Shown here in pieces: positions 26,893-35,890 of a DNA stretch of 64,000 nt (position 1 is the stretch's first letter; every line of letters begins with the position of its first letter). Below the pieces are notes generated by a model. It was not told the DNA's origin, searched no databases, and saw only the letters and a program-made list of their open reading frames with translations. Where the stretch lies: the NCBI GenBank assembly GCA_009922595.1, contig RFVC01000002.1, forward strand, positions 26,046-90,045, given 5' to 3'. Made by a program: the position numbers and the translations under genes. The stretch comes from Gammaproteobacteria bacterium (GTDB lineage Bacteria > Pseudomonadota > Gammaproteobacteria > Pseudomonadales > Pseudohongiellaceae).

Positions 26893-27402
26893 TCATACCG
26901 TGTTGAGAAATTCATCCCACCAGTGCAGCGGGGTTACGCCATCCTGTCGGTCGTAAATATTACCGTAGTACCAGACCGAGTCCTTGAACCTGGCCATAGC
27001 GCCGTCCAAAAGACGCTCTATTTCAGCGAAGCCAATATTAACATGCAGGCTGTAAGCCAGGGCACGCTTAGTTTTGCAGTCTAGGGAGCCGCCCAGTTTT
27101 TCCACCTCAGGAGTAAGGTATTCCTCCAAGGGTGCTACATTGTCCTTACGAAAAAAACGTATCGCCAGGTTGCCGCTTCGCTTCATTATCTGATAATCCG
27201 CAGGGTTGTCGGGGGCGCAGGAAAAAATATCGCCTGCCGCCAGGTCTCGCACAAAGAGCGGTGAGCGCAACATCTCAAAGGCGCCAACCTCCGTCAGCTT
27301 CACTTCCAGCTTTTCCAGTACGGGTGCGCCTTGGCTGTCAGTGCCAGCAACTAGTTGAACCCAGCGGGTTTCGTCCTTTTTTTGTTCGGATTCGTTCGGC
27401 AT
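26893..27402 (-). CDS. uncharacterised protein, possibly DUF4265-like
   Basis: The 169-residue product is soluble and acidic, without signal or membrane segments. The C-terminal segment WYYGNIYDRQDGVTPLHWWDEF is its most distinctive part. The layout is reminiscent of DUF4265 proteins, but I cannot confirm this from sequence alone. I use the ATG at 27402 (MPNESEQKK); a longer frame to 27444 has no better ribosome-binding site. It is probably co-transcribed with yaaA. Confidence 0.6.
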   Translation of the reverse strand: MPNESEQKKDETRWVQLVAGTDSQGAPVLEKLEVKLTEVGAFEMLRSPLFVRDLAAGDIFSCAPDNPADYQIMKRSGNLAIRFFRKDNVAPLEEYLTPEVEKLGGSLDCKTKRALAYSLHVNIGFAEIERLLDGAMARFKDSVWYYGNIYDRQDGVTPLHWWDEFLNTV

Positions 27403-27744
27403 GAGTGTTCCAAAAACGCGCCATAGTATCAGGCTACATGGCACCTTTCACCTTCCTTGTCTTATTTTAAGTAGTCAGGTGGCTAGCGCTTTTAATCTGA
27501 TTCTACAAATTTCTGGGCAGAGATAGAGACATATTAAATTACAAAAACGCTCTTCTAGCTTAGATTCTTTCCCGGTATTTGATCATGCTCTACATGGGCT
27601 TGAATGGCTATTTGGTTCCACCCCATTAAGCATGACTCAAAGCGTGCGCAGTGATCTCATGATCTTACACATCAGAAAATAGCTTGACCTTCGGCATTGC
27701 CTTAGCCAAAAAAAACCTGCACTCTTAATTTATATTTTTATCTC
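27403..27744. other. intergenic stretch with no recognised gene
   Basis: This 342-base gap is AT-richer than its surroundings. A plus-strand open frame of about 50 codons crosses it (ending near 27680), but it has no start, no Shine-Dalgarno and no family I know. It holds the divergent promoters of the DUF4265-like gene and of the small membrane-protein gene. Nothing more can be supported. Confidence 0.4.
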
Positions 27745-28116
27745 TTGTGCCTTAATTTGAACAAGTTGTTGCTAATCCTGCACCAGATCGCTTTGAGGAT
27801 CCGGTGGTGTCGCTCAATCGCAATCCTGTTTGGATTAGCTGGTCTTAGCGGCTTTGTTGCCAGCCTATTTATGGAAGGCGGTCATTATGGGCACTGGCTC
27901 GAACCCTCACTAGTCCTCATTCTCTGGGGCATGATGTTTTTCACTTTCATACAGCTTTTCCAGCGTATTCCTACCCCTGTCTTACCGCAAGATGACTTCA
28001 TCACTAGGCTTGGCTCGCGCATTCTGCTGGTTTTTTACAGCTTACTGGCCCTGGCAGTTGTCATTGTCTCTCTTATCTTGGTCTGGATGAGCTACAGACT
28101 CATTTACCTAGACTAG
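27745..28116 (+). CDS. small predicted membrane protein, function unknown
   Basis: The 123-residue product has three hydrophobic stretches (about residues 25-42, 53-70 and 93-117) and a basic N terminus, consistent with a small inner-membrane protein. No family is recognised. The start is uncertain: GTG at 27745 is the first option, TTG codons at 27757 and 27766 are alternatives, and there is no ATG before the first membrane segment. No clear Shine-Dalgarno is seen. It is followed by a weak GCCGGC hairpin near 28130. Confidence 0.5.
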   Translation: MCLNLNKLLLILHQIALRIRWCRSIAILFGLAGLSGFVASLFMEGGHYGHWLEPSLVLILWGMMFFTFIQLFQRIPTPVLPQDDFITRLGSRILLVFYSLLALAVVIVSLILVWMSYRLIYLD

Positions 28117-28231
28117 ACATAATAAAAGCCGGCTAGATAAACCAGCTTGAAGCTATCATTTTTTATAGAGCTAATAATTTATGGTCAAGCTCAAGAACAC
28201 ATACTGAGTGTGCATACCTACGTAGCTGATT

Positions 28232-28240
28232 TATGCTATT
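28232..28240 (+). promoter_or_regulatory. predicted extended -10 promoter of the cyclophilin gene
   Basis: A TGCTATTCT extended -10 element (TG-n-TATTCT), beginning at about 28234, lies roughly 50 bases before the chosen ATG at 28293. Its presence argues that the upstream in-frame ATG at 28233 is not the translation start. Confidence 0.4.
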
Positions 28241-28292
28241 CTGCGCCCTCGTTTTTTGCCATAAATCTGTTCAATTCGTCCTTTTTACAAAT

Positions 28293-29933
28293 ATGAAAAA
28301 GCCTGCCTACAACACTTTTCTTTTAGCAGCTATCCCATTGATATTCCTGTCTTTTTCAATAAGGGTTACAGCCCAGACCGTTACCTGTTTTGATACCAAT
28401 ATCGGCAGTTTCTGTGTTGAACTGTTAGAAACTGAGGCCCCCGGGACATCTCAGAATTTCCTAGGATATTTAAACCAGGGTAGTTACCGTAATTCCTTTT
28501 TCCATCTCTTATCGACAGAGAGCCCTGCCTATATTCAGGGCGGCCGATTCGCTGACCTGGGTGGCGGAGATCTAAGCTCTCTAGTCGAAATTTTTCGCCG
28601 ACCCTCGGTAACTCCTGAAACTAGCTTAGAAAACACTCGCGGAACATTGGCAATGGTGCCCGACGATTTGGCAAATCCTGACGTGATTACCAGTCAGTTC
28701 ATTATCAACCTCACCGATAACCCTCAGTTTGATGACGCGGAGGGCACAACAGTGTTTGCCAGAATCTTGGGAGATGGCCTGGATATCGTGGATGCCATAG
28801 CTACTTTACCTGCTATTTCTCTTGGCGCCGAAGGGCTTGAGCAGGTCCCGGTAATCGGACCTGAGGTGCCGGCCATTAATTCGGTCAGGGTGAATATTCT
28901 AGATGCGTACATTTATGATGGAACCGCTGAGGAATATCTTGCTGAATTTGGAGGCTCTGGTGGAAATGGTGGCGAAGACGGTGATGATAACGGCGGGGAA
29001 ACACCTACACCTGGGGAAGGCGAGGTTCTCTATAAAGATGCCGTCTGTGTCGATACCAATGTCGGTGAATTCTGTATGCAGATGCTGACTGATGTGACCC
29101 CTATTACAGTCCAGAATTTTCTAAACTATGTAAACAGCAGCCGCTATGACGATACCCTCATACATCGCTCGGTTCCCGGGTTTGTTATCCAGGGCGGTGG
29201 ATACCGCGCTAACCCGCTCGGCGCATCTATCGAGAGAGACGATGCTATCCAAAACGAATTCAATCGTTCAAATCTGCGAGGGACAGTAGCTATGGCGAGA
29301 CTTGGCGGCATTGAAAATAGTGCAACCAGTGAATGGTATGTAAACCTAGCTAACAATTCTCAGCTAGATGGCGTTGATGGTGGTTTTACAGTTTTTGGCG
29401 AAATAGTTTCGGGAATGGATGTAATTGATTCAATTGCGAATCTGCCAATTTCAGACCAGCAGTCAACGCTGGGGAGCCCATTTGGCGAGCTACCTTTGGT
29501 TGATGAAGACGATGATGGTGTCGATGCAGATGATATCGTCTTAGTTCAGAGAATTTATATCACTGACGTCATTGCTAATGAAATGGCGGACAGTGGCGCC
29601 ACAGATAACAACAATGAAACAACGCCAGAGACTACAGCTCAATATTCTTCCCTCACCCAAAGCTTCAAGCTGGATGTAAAAGTTAATAGTGAACTTTATC
29701 GCGTCACAATGTTCAGAAGAGAAGATTTGGCTGGTCTTTCATTTAGCGTCAACACTAGCACTATTATTACAGTCAACGATGTTGGTCAGGATAGAGGCAT
29801 TATGGATTTAGACTCTGGCATATTTACAATACCCACAATTCTTGTGGGCGGCCAGGTTGTGACGGATGTTGTTTTAAAACTGACGGATTTCGCTACGCTT
29901 ACTTTCAGACTTGAAAGCTATAACACTCAGTAA
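28293..29933 (+). CDS. exported protein with two cyclophilin-type peptidyl-prolyl isomerase domains
   Basis: The 546-residue product has a signal peptide (cleavage likely after VTAQ) and two cyclophilin domains joined by a Gly/Asp-rich linker (about residues 222-245), then a C-terminal domain of about 110 residues. The second domain keeps the catalytic signature: LIHRSVPGFVIQGG carries the Arg, Phe and Gln of the active site. The first domain is altered at the same place: FFHLLST, then AYIQGG, lacking the Arg and with Tyr for Phe. So only domain two should be a normal isomerase. A short stop-to-start distance (2 bases) to the TRAP transporter gene suggests co-transcription. No Shine-Dalgarno is seen before the ATG. 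Confidence 0.82.
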   Translation: MKKPAYNTFLLAAIPLIFLSFSIRVTAQTVTCFDTNIGSFCVELLETEAPGTSQNFLGYLNQGSYRNSFFHLLSTESPAYIQGGRFADLGGGDLSSLVEIFRRPSVTPETSLENTRGTLAMVPDDLANPDVITSQFIINLTDNPQFDDAEGTTVFARILGDGLDIVDAIATLPAISLGAEGLEQVPVIGPEVPAINSVRVNILDAYIYDGTAEEYLAEFGGSGGNGGEDGDDNGGETPTPGEGEVLYKDAVCVDTNVGEFCMQMLTDVTPITVQNFLNYVNSSRYDDTLIHRSVPGFVIQGGGYRANPLGASIERDDAIQNEFNRSNLRGTVAMARLGGIENSATSEWYVNLANNSQLDGVDGGFTVFGEIVSGMDVIDSIANLPISDQQSTLGSPFGELPLVDEDDDGVDADDIVLVQRIYITDVIANEMADSGATDNNNETTPETTAQYSSLTQSFKLDVKVNSELYRVTMFRREDLAGLSFSVNTSTIITVNDVGQDRGIMDLDSGIFTIPTILVGGQVVTDVVLKLTDFATLTFRLESYNTQ

Positions 29934-29935
29934 CT

Positions 29936-30490
29936 GTGCTGAAACTCCTCAAGACATTCGTCCGCTACGCAGACGGTCTTACAGAAACCGTAGGTAAATC
30001 GTCTTCCTGGTGCGCTATCCTTATGGTGCTGGTGACGTTTTACATTGTTATCACACGCTACGTATTCAATCTTGGCTCCATCGCGGTTCAGGAATCTGTT
30101 ATCTACCTGAACGCTCTTTTATTTTTGCTTACCTCGGGTTACACACTTAAACATGACGGGCATGTACGCGTAGATATTTTTTATGGCCCGGCTAGCGTGC
30201 GTTATAGAGCCTGGGCCAATATGCTTGGTGGTCTGTTTTTGTTGGTCCCGGTTGCGGGCTTTATCCTCTGGGTAAGCTGGGATTACGTGACGGCCGCCTG
30301 GCGTATCAAGGAAACCTCTCCTGAAGCCGGAGGAATCCCTTTTGTATATCTGCTCAAAACCCTGATTGTAGCGATGGCCTTCCTAGTTATTCTTCAAGGA
30401 TTAGTAGAAATTATCCGCAACGCACTTTTTCTTTTTGCCGACGAAAAAGATCCAGACCAGCAAAGCGATCTCAGTGGCGGAGCAATATGA
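29936..30490 (+). CDS. TRAP transporter small membrane subunit (DctQ)
   Basis: The 184-residue product has the four membrane helices of DctQ subunits, with the family pattern around LNALLFLLTSGYTLKHDGHVRVDIFY. DctQ pairs with DctM in sodium-driven solute uptake with a periplasmic binding protein. The start is a GTG 2 bases after the cyclophilin stop, matching the family's usual N terminus (basic helix followed by the first membrane segment), but lacking a strong Shine-Dalgarno, so translation is probably coupled. It overlaps dctM by 4 bases (ATGA). Confidence 0.9.
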   Translation: MLKLLKTFVRYADGLTETVGKSSSWCAILMVLVTFYIVITRYVFNLGSIAVQESVIYLNALLFLLTSGYTLKHDGHVRVDIFYGPASVRYRAWANMLGGLFLLVPVAGFILWVSWDYVTAAWRIKETSPEAGGIPFVYLLKTLIVAMAFLVILQGLVEIIRNALFLFADEKDPDQQSDLSGGAI

Positions 30491-31878
30491 TGGAAATGAT
30501 TCCACTTCTGCTCTTTATTGCCATCTGCCTGGTTTTGATGTGCGGCTATCCAGTAGCCTTTTCCCTTGCGGGCACCTCGCTCGCCTTTGCAGCTATAGGC
30601 ATGGTCACTGGCACTTTTGATGCAGCCTTTTTGAGCGCCGTGCCTAACCGGCTTTACGGCATTATGATCAACACCAATCTTTTTGCCGTCCCCATGTTCG
30701 TCTTTATGGGCATGATGCTGGAAAAGTCCAAGATTGCTGAATCACTACTTAAAGGCATGGCGCTGCTATTTGGCAGAATGCGGGGCGGGCTTGGCATTTC
30801 CGTGATCCTGGTTGGAATGTTGCTTGCGGCAAGCACCGGTATCGTTGGTGCCACCGTCGTGACCATGGGCGTGCTGTCTCTGCCAACCATGCTGCGCGCA
30901 GGATACAGCCCGTCCCTGGCGACCGGGACTATCTGCGCTACCGGCACACTGGGCCAGATTATTCCGCCTTCAATAGCGCTGGTGCTGCTTGGCGATGTGA
31001 TTTCCAACGCTTATCAACAGGCCCAACTGAGCATGGGCATTTTCAGAACGCAGAATGTATCCGTTGGGGATCTGTTTTCCGGAGCTATGCTGCCAGGGCT
31101 CATTCTTGTTGGGCTGTATATTTTCTACATGATTGGCTCTGCCATTTTTAACCCAGAAAGCGCCCCACCTGCGAAAATCGAAGACCTGAAAAATGTTGCG
31201 GGTGGAGACGGCCTGTCGGTCATACTGAGCAAGAGCCTGTTGCCGCCGCTACTATTGATTATTGCTGTGCTCGGTTCAATTCTTTTAGGCGCAGCAACAC
31301 CCACAGAAGCTGCCGGCGTTGGCGGATTAGGTGCCATATTACTGGCGCTGATAAAGCAGCAAATTAGTTTTTCAATTCTTAAGGATGTTGCAGAATCAAC
31401 GGCCAGGGTAACGGCTATGGTTTACTTGATCCTGGTAGGGGCTGCCATATTCTCACTTGTCTTCAGAGGTTTTGGCGGCGACATTATTGTTGAGGAATTT
31501 TTTGCTGACCTGCCGGGCGGTGTTGTTATGGCTACGGTCATTGTGATGCTGGTTGTTTTCTTGCTTGGGTTTATCCTGGACTTTATTGAGATTACCTACA
31601 TGGTGGTTCCTATCGTTGGGCCGGTGCTATTAGCAATGGGATTGGATCCGGTCTGGCTGGGCGTGATGCTGGCCGTAAACCTGCAGACTTCATTCCTGAC
31701 ACCGCCGTTCGGATTTTCACTTTTCTATTTAAGAGGGGTGGCGCCAGACTCAATCAAGACCACGCAGATATACAAAGGAGTGATTCCCTTTATTTTTATC
31801 CAGCTGATGGTGCTGGGAATGCTGACCATGTGGCCGGAGTTAGCGACATGGCTACCCGCTAAGCTCAAGGCGGGATAG
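30487..31878 (+). CDS. TRAP transporter large membrane subunit (DctM)
   Basis: The 463-residue protein has about 12 membrane helices and DctM signatures: GYPVAFSLAGTS, ASTGIVGATVVTMGVLSLPTML, GTICATGTLGQIIPPSIALV, and near the end LQTSFLTPPFGFSLFYLRGV. It is the sodium-coupled transport subunit. The substrate should be set by the binding protein encoded convergently at 31897-33006; together with that gene, the sequence type suggests 2-oxoacids (TakP-like) or related organic acids. Translation is coupled to dctQ by a 4-base overlap. Only 18 bases separate its stop from the stop of the binding-protein gene. Confidence 0.93.
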   Translation: MMEMIPLLLFIAICLVLMCGYPVAFSLAGTSLAFAAIGMVTGTFDAAFLSAVPNRLYGIMINTNLFAVPMFVFMGMMLEKSKIAESLLKGMALLFGRMRGGLGISVILVGMLLAASTGIVGATVVTMGVLSLPTMLRAGYSPSLATGTICATGTLGQIIPPSIALVLLGDVISNAYQQAQLSMGIFRTQNVSVGDLFSGAMLPGLILVGLYIFYMIGSAIFNPESAPPAKIEDLKNVAGGDGLSVILSKSLLPPLLLIIAVLGSILLGAATPTEAAGVGGLGAILLALIKQQISFSILKDVAESTARVTAMVYLILVGAAIFSLVFRGFGGDIIVEEFFADLPGGVVMATVIVMLVVFLLGFILDFIEITYMVVPIVGPVLLAMGLDPVWLGVMLAVNLQTSFLTPPFGFSLFYLRGVAPDSIKTTQIYKGVIPFIFIQLMVLGMLTMWPELATWLPAKLKAG

Positions 31879-31896
31879 CCGAATAAAGCCTGACTC

Positions 31897-33006
31897 TCAA
31901 AGATTCCTGGCCCGCACGTACGCTTCTTCAGAAACGTCTTGGTAGGCACGGATACTTTGTTCAAATTCGCGGTACGATGCATGAATTTCAGCTGCCGCGG
32001 AGCTGAGGTTGGCCAGTTTATCTATCTCCTCCTGGGCAATGGTGTTCAATTCCTGGAGCAAGTCATCGGGAAACTGCCTTGGCGTAATGCCGTGAGTTTG
32101 TTCCAAGTCTGACAGCGACAAGGCATTTCGCGCAGTAAATTCATTCGTCATTTCTACTCCTGCTGCTGCCGCGGCGGTGCGCAGAACTTCCTGAAGGTAA
32201 AACGGCAGCGCCTCAAATTGCTCTTTATTAAACAAAAATTCCATTACCGCACCAGGTTCATGCCAGCCGGGGTAATAATAGTACTCCGCAATTTCATATA
32301 AACCGAAAGCCTGGTCGTTATAAGGGCCAACCCATTCCGTAGCATCAAGCACACCCGTTTGCAGCGCGGTGAATAACTCGCTGCCGGGCATATTCACTGG
32401 CACGCCACCTAGGCGGGAGAGGATATCCTGCGCTAGGCCGGGTATCCGCATTTTCAGGCCCTGGAAATCCTCCTTCGAATTGATCTCCTTGTTAAACCAG
32501 CCGCCCATCTGCACTCCGGTCGTACCGGCCGGTACCGGGATCAGGTTAAAGGGAACATACAGTTCTTCCCAAAGCTCAAGGCCGCCTCCGTAAAGAATCC
32601 AGCTCTGCATTTCATGTCCGTTCATTCCAAACGGCAGCACCGTAAAGAACTGGGCTTCCGGTACCTTGCCTTTCCAGTAGTAAGCAGCTCCATGACCAAT
32701 TTCTGCCGTGCCTGCGCTGACTGCATTAAACACTTCAAGTGCCGGCACCAGCTCACCATCACCATAAACACGTATTTTCATGCGGCCGTTGGACATGGCT
32801 TCGACTTTTTCAGCAAATATTTCAGGGGCACGGCCTAGGGCCGGAAAGTTTTTTGGCCAGGTGGTGGCCAGTTTCCATTCATAGAACTGTTGGGACTCAG
32901 CTGCCACAGCGCCAGCGTCAGCAGGCGGAGAATCACTCCCACAGGCCTGGAGCAGCAGGGACACTACCAGTGTATAAATTGTTATGCTTATATTCCTGAG
33001 GGACAT
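31897..33006 (-). CDS. TRAP transporter substrate-binding lipoprotein (TakP-like)
   Basis: The 369-residue product is a DctP/DctP2-type TRAP binding protein. Markers are the start of the mature fold WKLATTWPKNFPALG, GDGELVPALEVFNAVSAGTAEIGHG, the substrate-carboxylate Arg in LKMRIPG, and GVLDATEWVGPYND. TTWPKNF and WVGPYND resemble the alpha-keto-acid binding protein TakP. Unusually it has a lipobox LLQAC with Cys at residue 22, so it is probably membrane-anchored rather than freely soluble. A strong AGGAGGAA site precedes the ATG. It is on the strand opposite dctQM and downstream of uvrD. Confidence 0.9.
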   Translation of the reverse strand: MSLRNISITIYTLVVSLLLQACGSDSPPADAGAVAAESQQFYEWKLATTWPKNFPALGRAPEIFAEKVEAMSNGRMKIRVYGDGELVPALEVFNAVSAGTAEIGHGAAYYWKGKVPEAQFFTVLPFGMNGHEMQSWILYGGGLELWEELYVPFNLIPVPAGTTGVQMGGWFNKEINSKEDFQGLKMRIPGLAQDILSRLGGVPVNMPGSELFTALQTGVLDATEWVGPYNDQAFGLYEIAEYYYYPGWHEPGAVMEFLFNKEQFEALPFYLQEVLRTAAAAAGVEMTNEFTARNALSLSDLEQTHGITPRQFPDDLLQELNTIAQEEIDKLANLSSAAAEIHASYREFEQSIRAYQDVSEEAYVRARNL

Positions 33007-33061
33007 GAGCTCTTTCCTCCTGTCTTTTGTATTCTACTCTGCGGATTCAGCTTGTGGCTTT

Positions 33062-35311
33062 TTAGACCGCTTCCAGCTTGGCATAGGACATGACGAGCCA
33101 CTTGCCACCTACCTCATCAAAATTTATTTGTACTCGGGCATTAGGCCCGCTACCTTCGTAATTGAGTACCACGCCTTCGCCAAACTTGGGGTGTTTCACC
33201 CGCTGCCCAAGACTGATATTTGTGCCTGAAACCGTACCGGAAGGCTCGAGACCGCCGATCATACCATGTTTGCCAGCGCTCCCACCGGGCTCGAAACCGT
33301 CCCGGCGGACTTCTCCCTTCATCCTAATTTCCTCGACCAGCTCCTCAGGAATTTCTCGTAGGAAGCGCGAGGGACGTGTCAGGGTTTCTTCACCATGCAG
33401 GCGCCTGGATTCAGCATAGGAAAGTGTGAGTTTCTGCCTTGCTCGAGTAATGCCGACGTAGCAGAGACGCCGCTCCTCCTCAAGGCCGGCGAGGTCGTCC
33501 ATGGACATTTTATGTGGGAACAGGCCCTCTTCCATGCCCGTAATAAAGACTTTAGGAAACTCGAGCCCCTTCGCCGAATGCAGTGTCATCAGCTGGACCG
33601 CATCCTCGTAATCATCGGCCTGGGCATCTCCTGCATCCAGTGCGGCCTTGTCTAGAAAGGCCGTTAAAATATCCAGCTCCGTCAGCTCCTTGTTCAGCTC
33701 CTCCGCTGACTCTTCCAGCAGCATCGCGTCTTCCTGGGGCAGGTCCTCTACTTCAAACGCTTTCGCAGCATTAACCAGTTCTTCAAGGTTCTCCAGTCGA
33801 GTGCGCGCTTTCTCGCCTCCTTCTTTTTCATGGTGTTGTATCAGTCCGCTTTGCTTAATCACGTACTCAGTGAATTCAAAAAGTTCCTTGCCTTCCAGCT
33901 GTTCGTCCATTGCATCAATCAGCGCCATGAATCCGGATACATTAAGAACTGCCCGCGAAGAAATAAGGGATGCCTGGACCGCTTTGACGGAAGCCTGCCA
34001 CATAGAACAACCCTCGGCGCGGGCAATCTGGCGAATGCTGTCTACTGTCTTTGTCCCGATGCCGCGAACTGGCGTGTTGATGACCCTTTCGAAGGCCGCA
34101 TCGTCATCACGGCTTCCTACCAGGCGCATATAGGCCAGTGCGTTCCGAATTTCCAAACGCTCATAAAATCGGAAGCCGCCATAAATACGGTACGGCATGT
34201 TAATTCTAAGCAGAGCTTCTTCAAGCTCGCGCGATTGAGCATTTGATCGATAGAGAATTGCCGCCTCTTCGTGTCGGTTGCCGGCATTCACCCATTTTTC
34301 GATCTGCCCGACGACGAAGCGCGCCTCATCCTGCTCATTGAAGGCCCCGTACAGTGAGATCCTTTCACCCTCCTTGTCCTCGGTCCAAAGCTCTTTGCCG
34401 AGACGGCCCGAATTTTTGGCTATCAGCTTGTTCGCTGCATTGAGAATATTGGCCGTTGAACGATAATTCTGTTCGAGCCTGACCAGATCTGCATCCGAAA
34501 AATCCTTGTCAAAATTCTGGATATTTTCTATGCGTGCGCCGCGCCAACCATATATGGACTGGTCATCATCCCCTACCACCGTTATAAACCCGGTATGGCC
34601 TACCAGCATCCTCAGCCAGGCATACTGAATAGCATTGGTGTCCTGGAATTCATCTACCAGGATATGACGAAATCGAGTCTGGTAGTGCCCAAGAAGTGCC
34701 GGGTGTTTCAGCCAAAGCTCATGGGAGCGCAGAAGAAGTTCACCGAAATCAACCATGCCGCCTCTCTCGCAGGCCTCTTCATAGGCAGCATAGACGCGAA
34801 TCATGACCTTCGTGAATTCCTCGCCAAAATCCTCTAGGTTAGACGCCCTGAGTCCCTCGTCTTTTTGATTATTGATGAACCACTGGCACTGTTTAGCAGG
34901 CCATTTACCTTCGTCCAGTTCAAGGTTTTTGCTAATCCGCTTAATTAAGCGCAGCTGATCGTCGGCATCTAGAATCTGAAATTTTTCCGGAAGACCGGCT
35001 TCTTGGTAGTGAGCGCGTAAAAGTCGATGAGCAAGCCCATGAAAAGTGCCAACCCACATACCCCCTACCGGACGTTCGAGCAGTTCTTCGATACGCACCC
35101 GCATTTCATTTGCCGCCTTGTTGGTGAAGGTCACCGCCAGGATACCGTGTGGAGAAACACCCTCCATCTGAATGAGCCAGGCAATACGATGAACCAACAC
35201 CCGGGTCTTGCCGCTTCCGGCTCCTGCCAGCACAAGAAGATTGCCTGGGTCTGAGGTTACTGCTTTACGCTGGTGATCGTTGAGAGGGTTAAGAATATGG
35301 GAGACATCCAT
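33062..35311 (-). CDS. uvrD: DNA helicase II (UvrD)
   Basis: The 749-residue product is a superfamily 1 3'-to-5' helicase acting in mismatch and nucleotide excision repair. Motifs in order: Q-motif LNDHQRKAV, Walker A LAGAGSGKTRV, VDEFQDTN (motif II), GDDDQSIYGWRGA (III), YRSTANIL (IV), LMTLHSAKGLEF (V), EERRLCYVGITRA (VI), and a C-terminal Tudor-like domain (GQRVKHPKFGEG) that binds RNA polymerase. The start ATG at 35311 gives MDVSHILNPLND, which aligns with E. coli MDVSYLLDSLND; a frame extension to 35329 is not needed. Confidence 0.96.
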   Translation of the reverse strand: MDVSHILNPLNDHQRKAVTSDPGNLLVLAGAGSGKTRVLVHRIAWLIQMEGVSPHGILAVTFTNKAANEMRVRIEELLERPVGGMWVGTFHGLAHRLLRAHYQEAGLPEKFQILDADDQLRLIKRISKNLELDEGKWPAKQCQWFINNQKDEGLRASNLEDFGEEFTKVMIRVYAAYEEACERGGMVDFGELLLRSHELWLKHPALLGHYQTRFRHILVDEFQDTNAIQYAWLRMLVGHTGFITVVGDDDQSIYGWRGARIENIQNFDKDFSDADLVRLEQNYRSTANILNAANKLIAKNSGRLGKELWTEDKEGERISLYGAFNEQDEARFVVGQIEKWVNAGNRHEEAAILYRSNAQSRELEEALLRINMPYRIYGGFRFYERLEIRNALAYMRLVGSRDDDAAFERVINTPVRGIGTKTVDSIRQIARAEGCSMWQASVKAVQASLISSRAVLNVSGFMALIDAMDEQLEGKELFEFTEYVIKQSGLIQHHEKEGGEKARTRLENLEELVNAAKAFEVEDLPQEDAMLLEESAEELNKELTELDILTAFLDKAALDAGDAQADDYEDAVQLMTLHSAKGLEFPKVFITGMEEGLFPHKMSMDDLAGLEEERRLCYVGITRARQKLTLSYAESRRLHGEETLTRPSRFLREIPEELVEEIRMKGEVRRDGFEPGGSAGKHGMIGGLEPSGTVSGTNISLGQRVKHPKFGEGVVLNYEGSGPNARVQINFDEVGGKWLVMSYAKLEAV

Positions 35312-35446
35312 GGCTTCGCATTCTACCAAATACGCCAGAAGCCTTGGGATAAAAATACTAAGGAATGATGAAAAATCCGTAATTGAGTATCTAATGGCTT
35401 TTTTACTTGCTACCGTGGATCAAGGTGAGATGTTTCTCAGAAGTTG

Positions 35447-35482
35447 AAAAGGCCGGCCAGGCACCGCCAGCCGGTTTTTTTA
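35447..35482 (+). terminator. terminator-like hairpin before the broken cold-shock gene
   Basis: CCGGC (35453-35457) pairs with GCCGG (35470-35474) around a 12-base loop, extended by G-T and A-T pairs to the flanking A and T runs, then T7. It ends about 11 bases before the cold-shock ATG, so it may be part of that gene's leader or a terminator of an upstream transcript; no gene upstream on this strand is recognised. Confidence 0.5.
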
Positions 35483-35492
35483 AGAAGGTGTT

Positions 35493-35711
35493 ATGTCAGA
35501 GCAAGTTGAAGGAGCCGTCAAATGGCTCAAAGATTAAAAAGGATTTGGTTTTATCGAGCAGTCAGACCGCCGGGACGTATTCGTCCATTACAGTGTAATT
35601 ATCGACGATAGCCGTCGAACACTGGTTGAAGGGCAAAAGGTAATCATGGAAATTACCCAGACTGAGACGGGTCCTCAGTCTGGAAATGTAAGCCCTGCCA
35701 ATTCAGACTGA
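35493..35711 (+). pseudogene. cold-shock protein gene interrupted by one TAA codon
   Basis: Read in one frame, the region encodes 72 residues of a CspA/CspD-type protein apart from codon 15, which is TAA (35535-35537). Before it is EGAVKWLKD, after it KGFGFIEQSDRRDVFVHYS, the RNP1 and RNP2 motifs of the cold-shock domain, and the frame then runs on to TGA at 35709-35711. Homologues have Glu, Asp, Ala or Ser at codon 15, so a single GAA-to-TAA change explains the break. The FN after the Trp of KWFN has also become LK, indicating relaxed selection. A GAAGGTG site precedes the ATG. A sequencing error cannot be excluded. Confidence 0.8.
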
Positions 35712-35890
35712 TTCACTAGTATTAATTTAAAGTCGGACCAAAAAAGCAGCCTTTCCAACTGCTTTATCGCCTTCATCAATAAACATAATTTTAGTTTTGT
35801 ACCCAAATTTTTCTCTCTAGGCCTCCCTTCTCTCCCCAGACAAGTCCTTTTATACTCAAGCCTGGAATCAAGTAAGCCGGAGTATTTCCC

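Noticed and set aside
27480..27690. Open frame without start in the gap before the small membrane protein
   Set aside because: No start codon or ribosome-binding site and no family resemblance; I cannot call it a gene or a relic.
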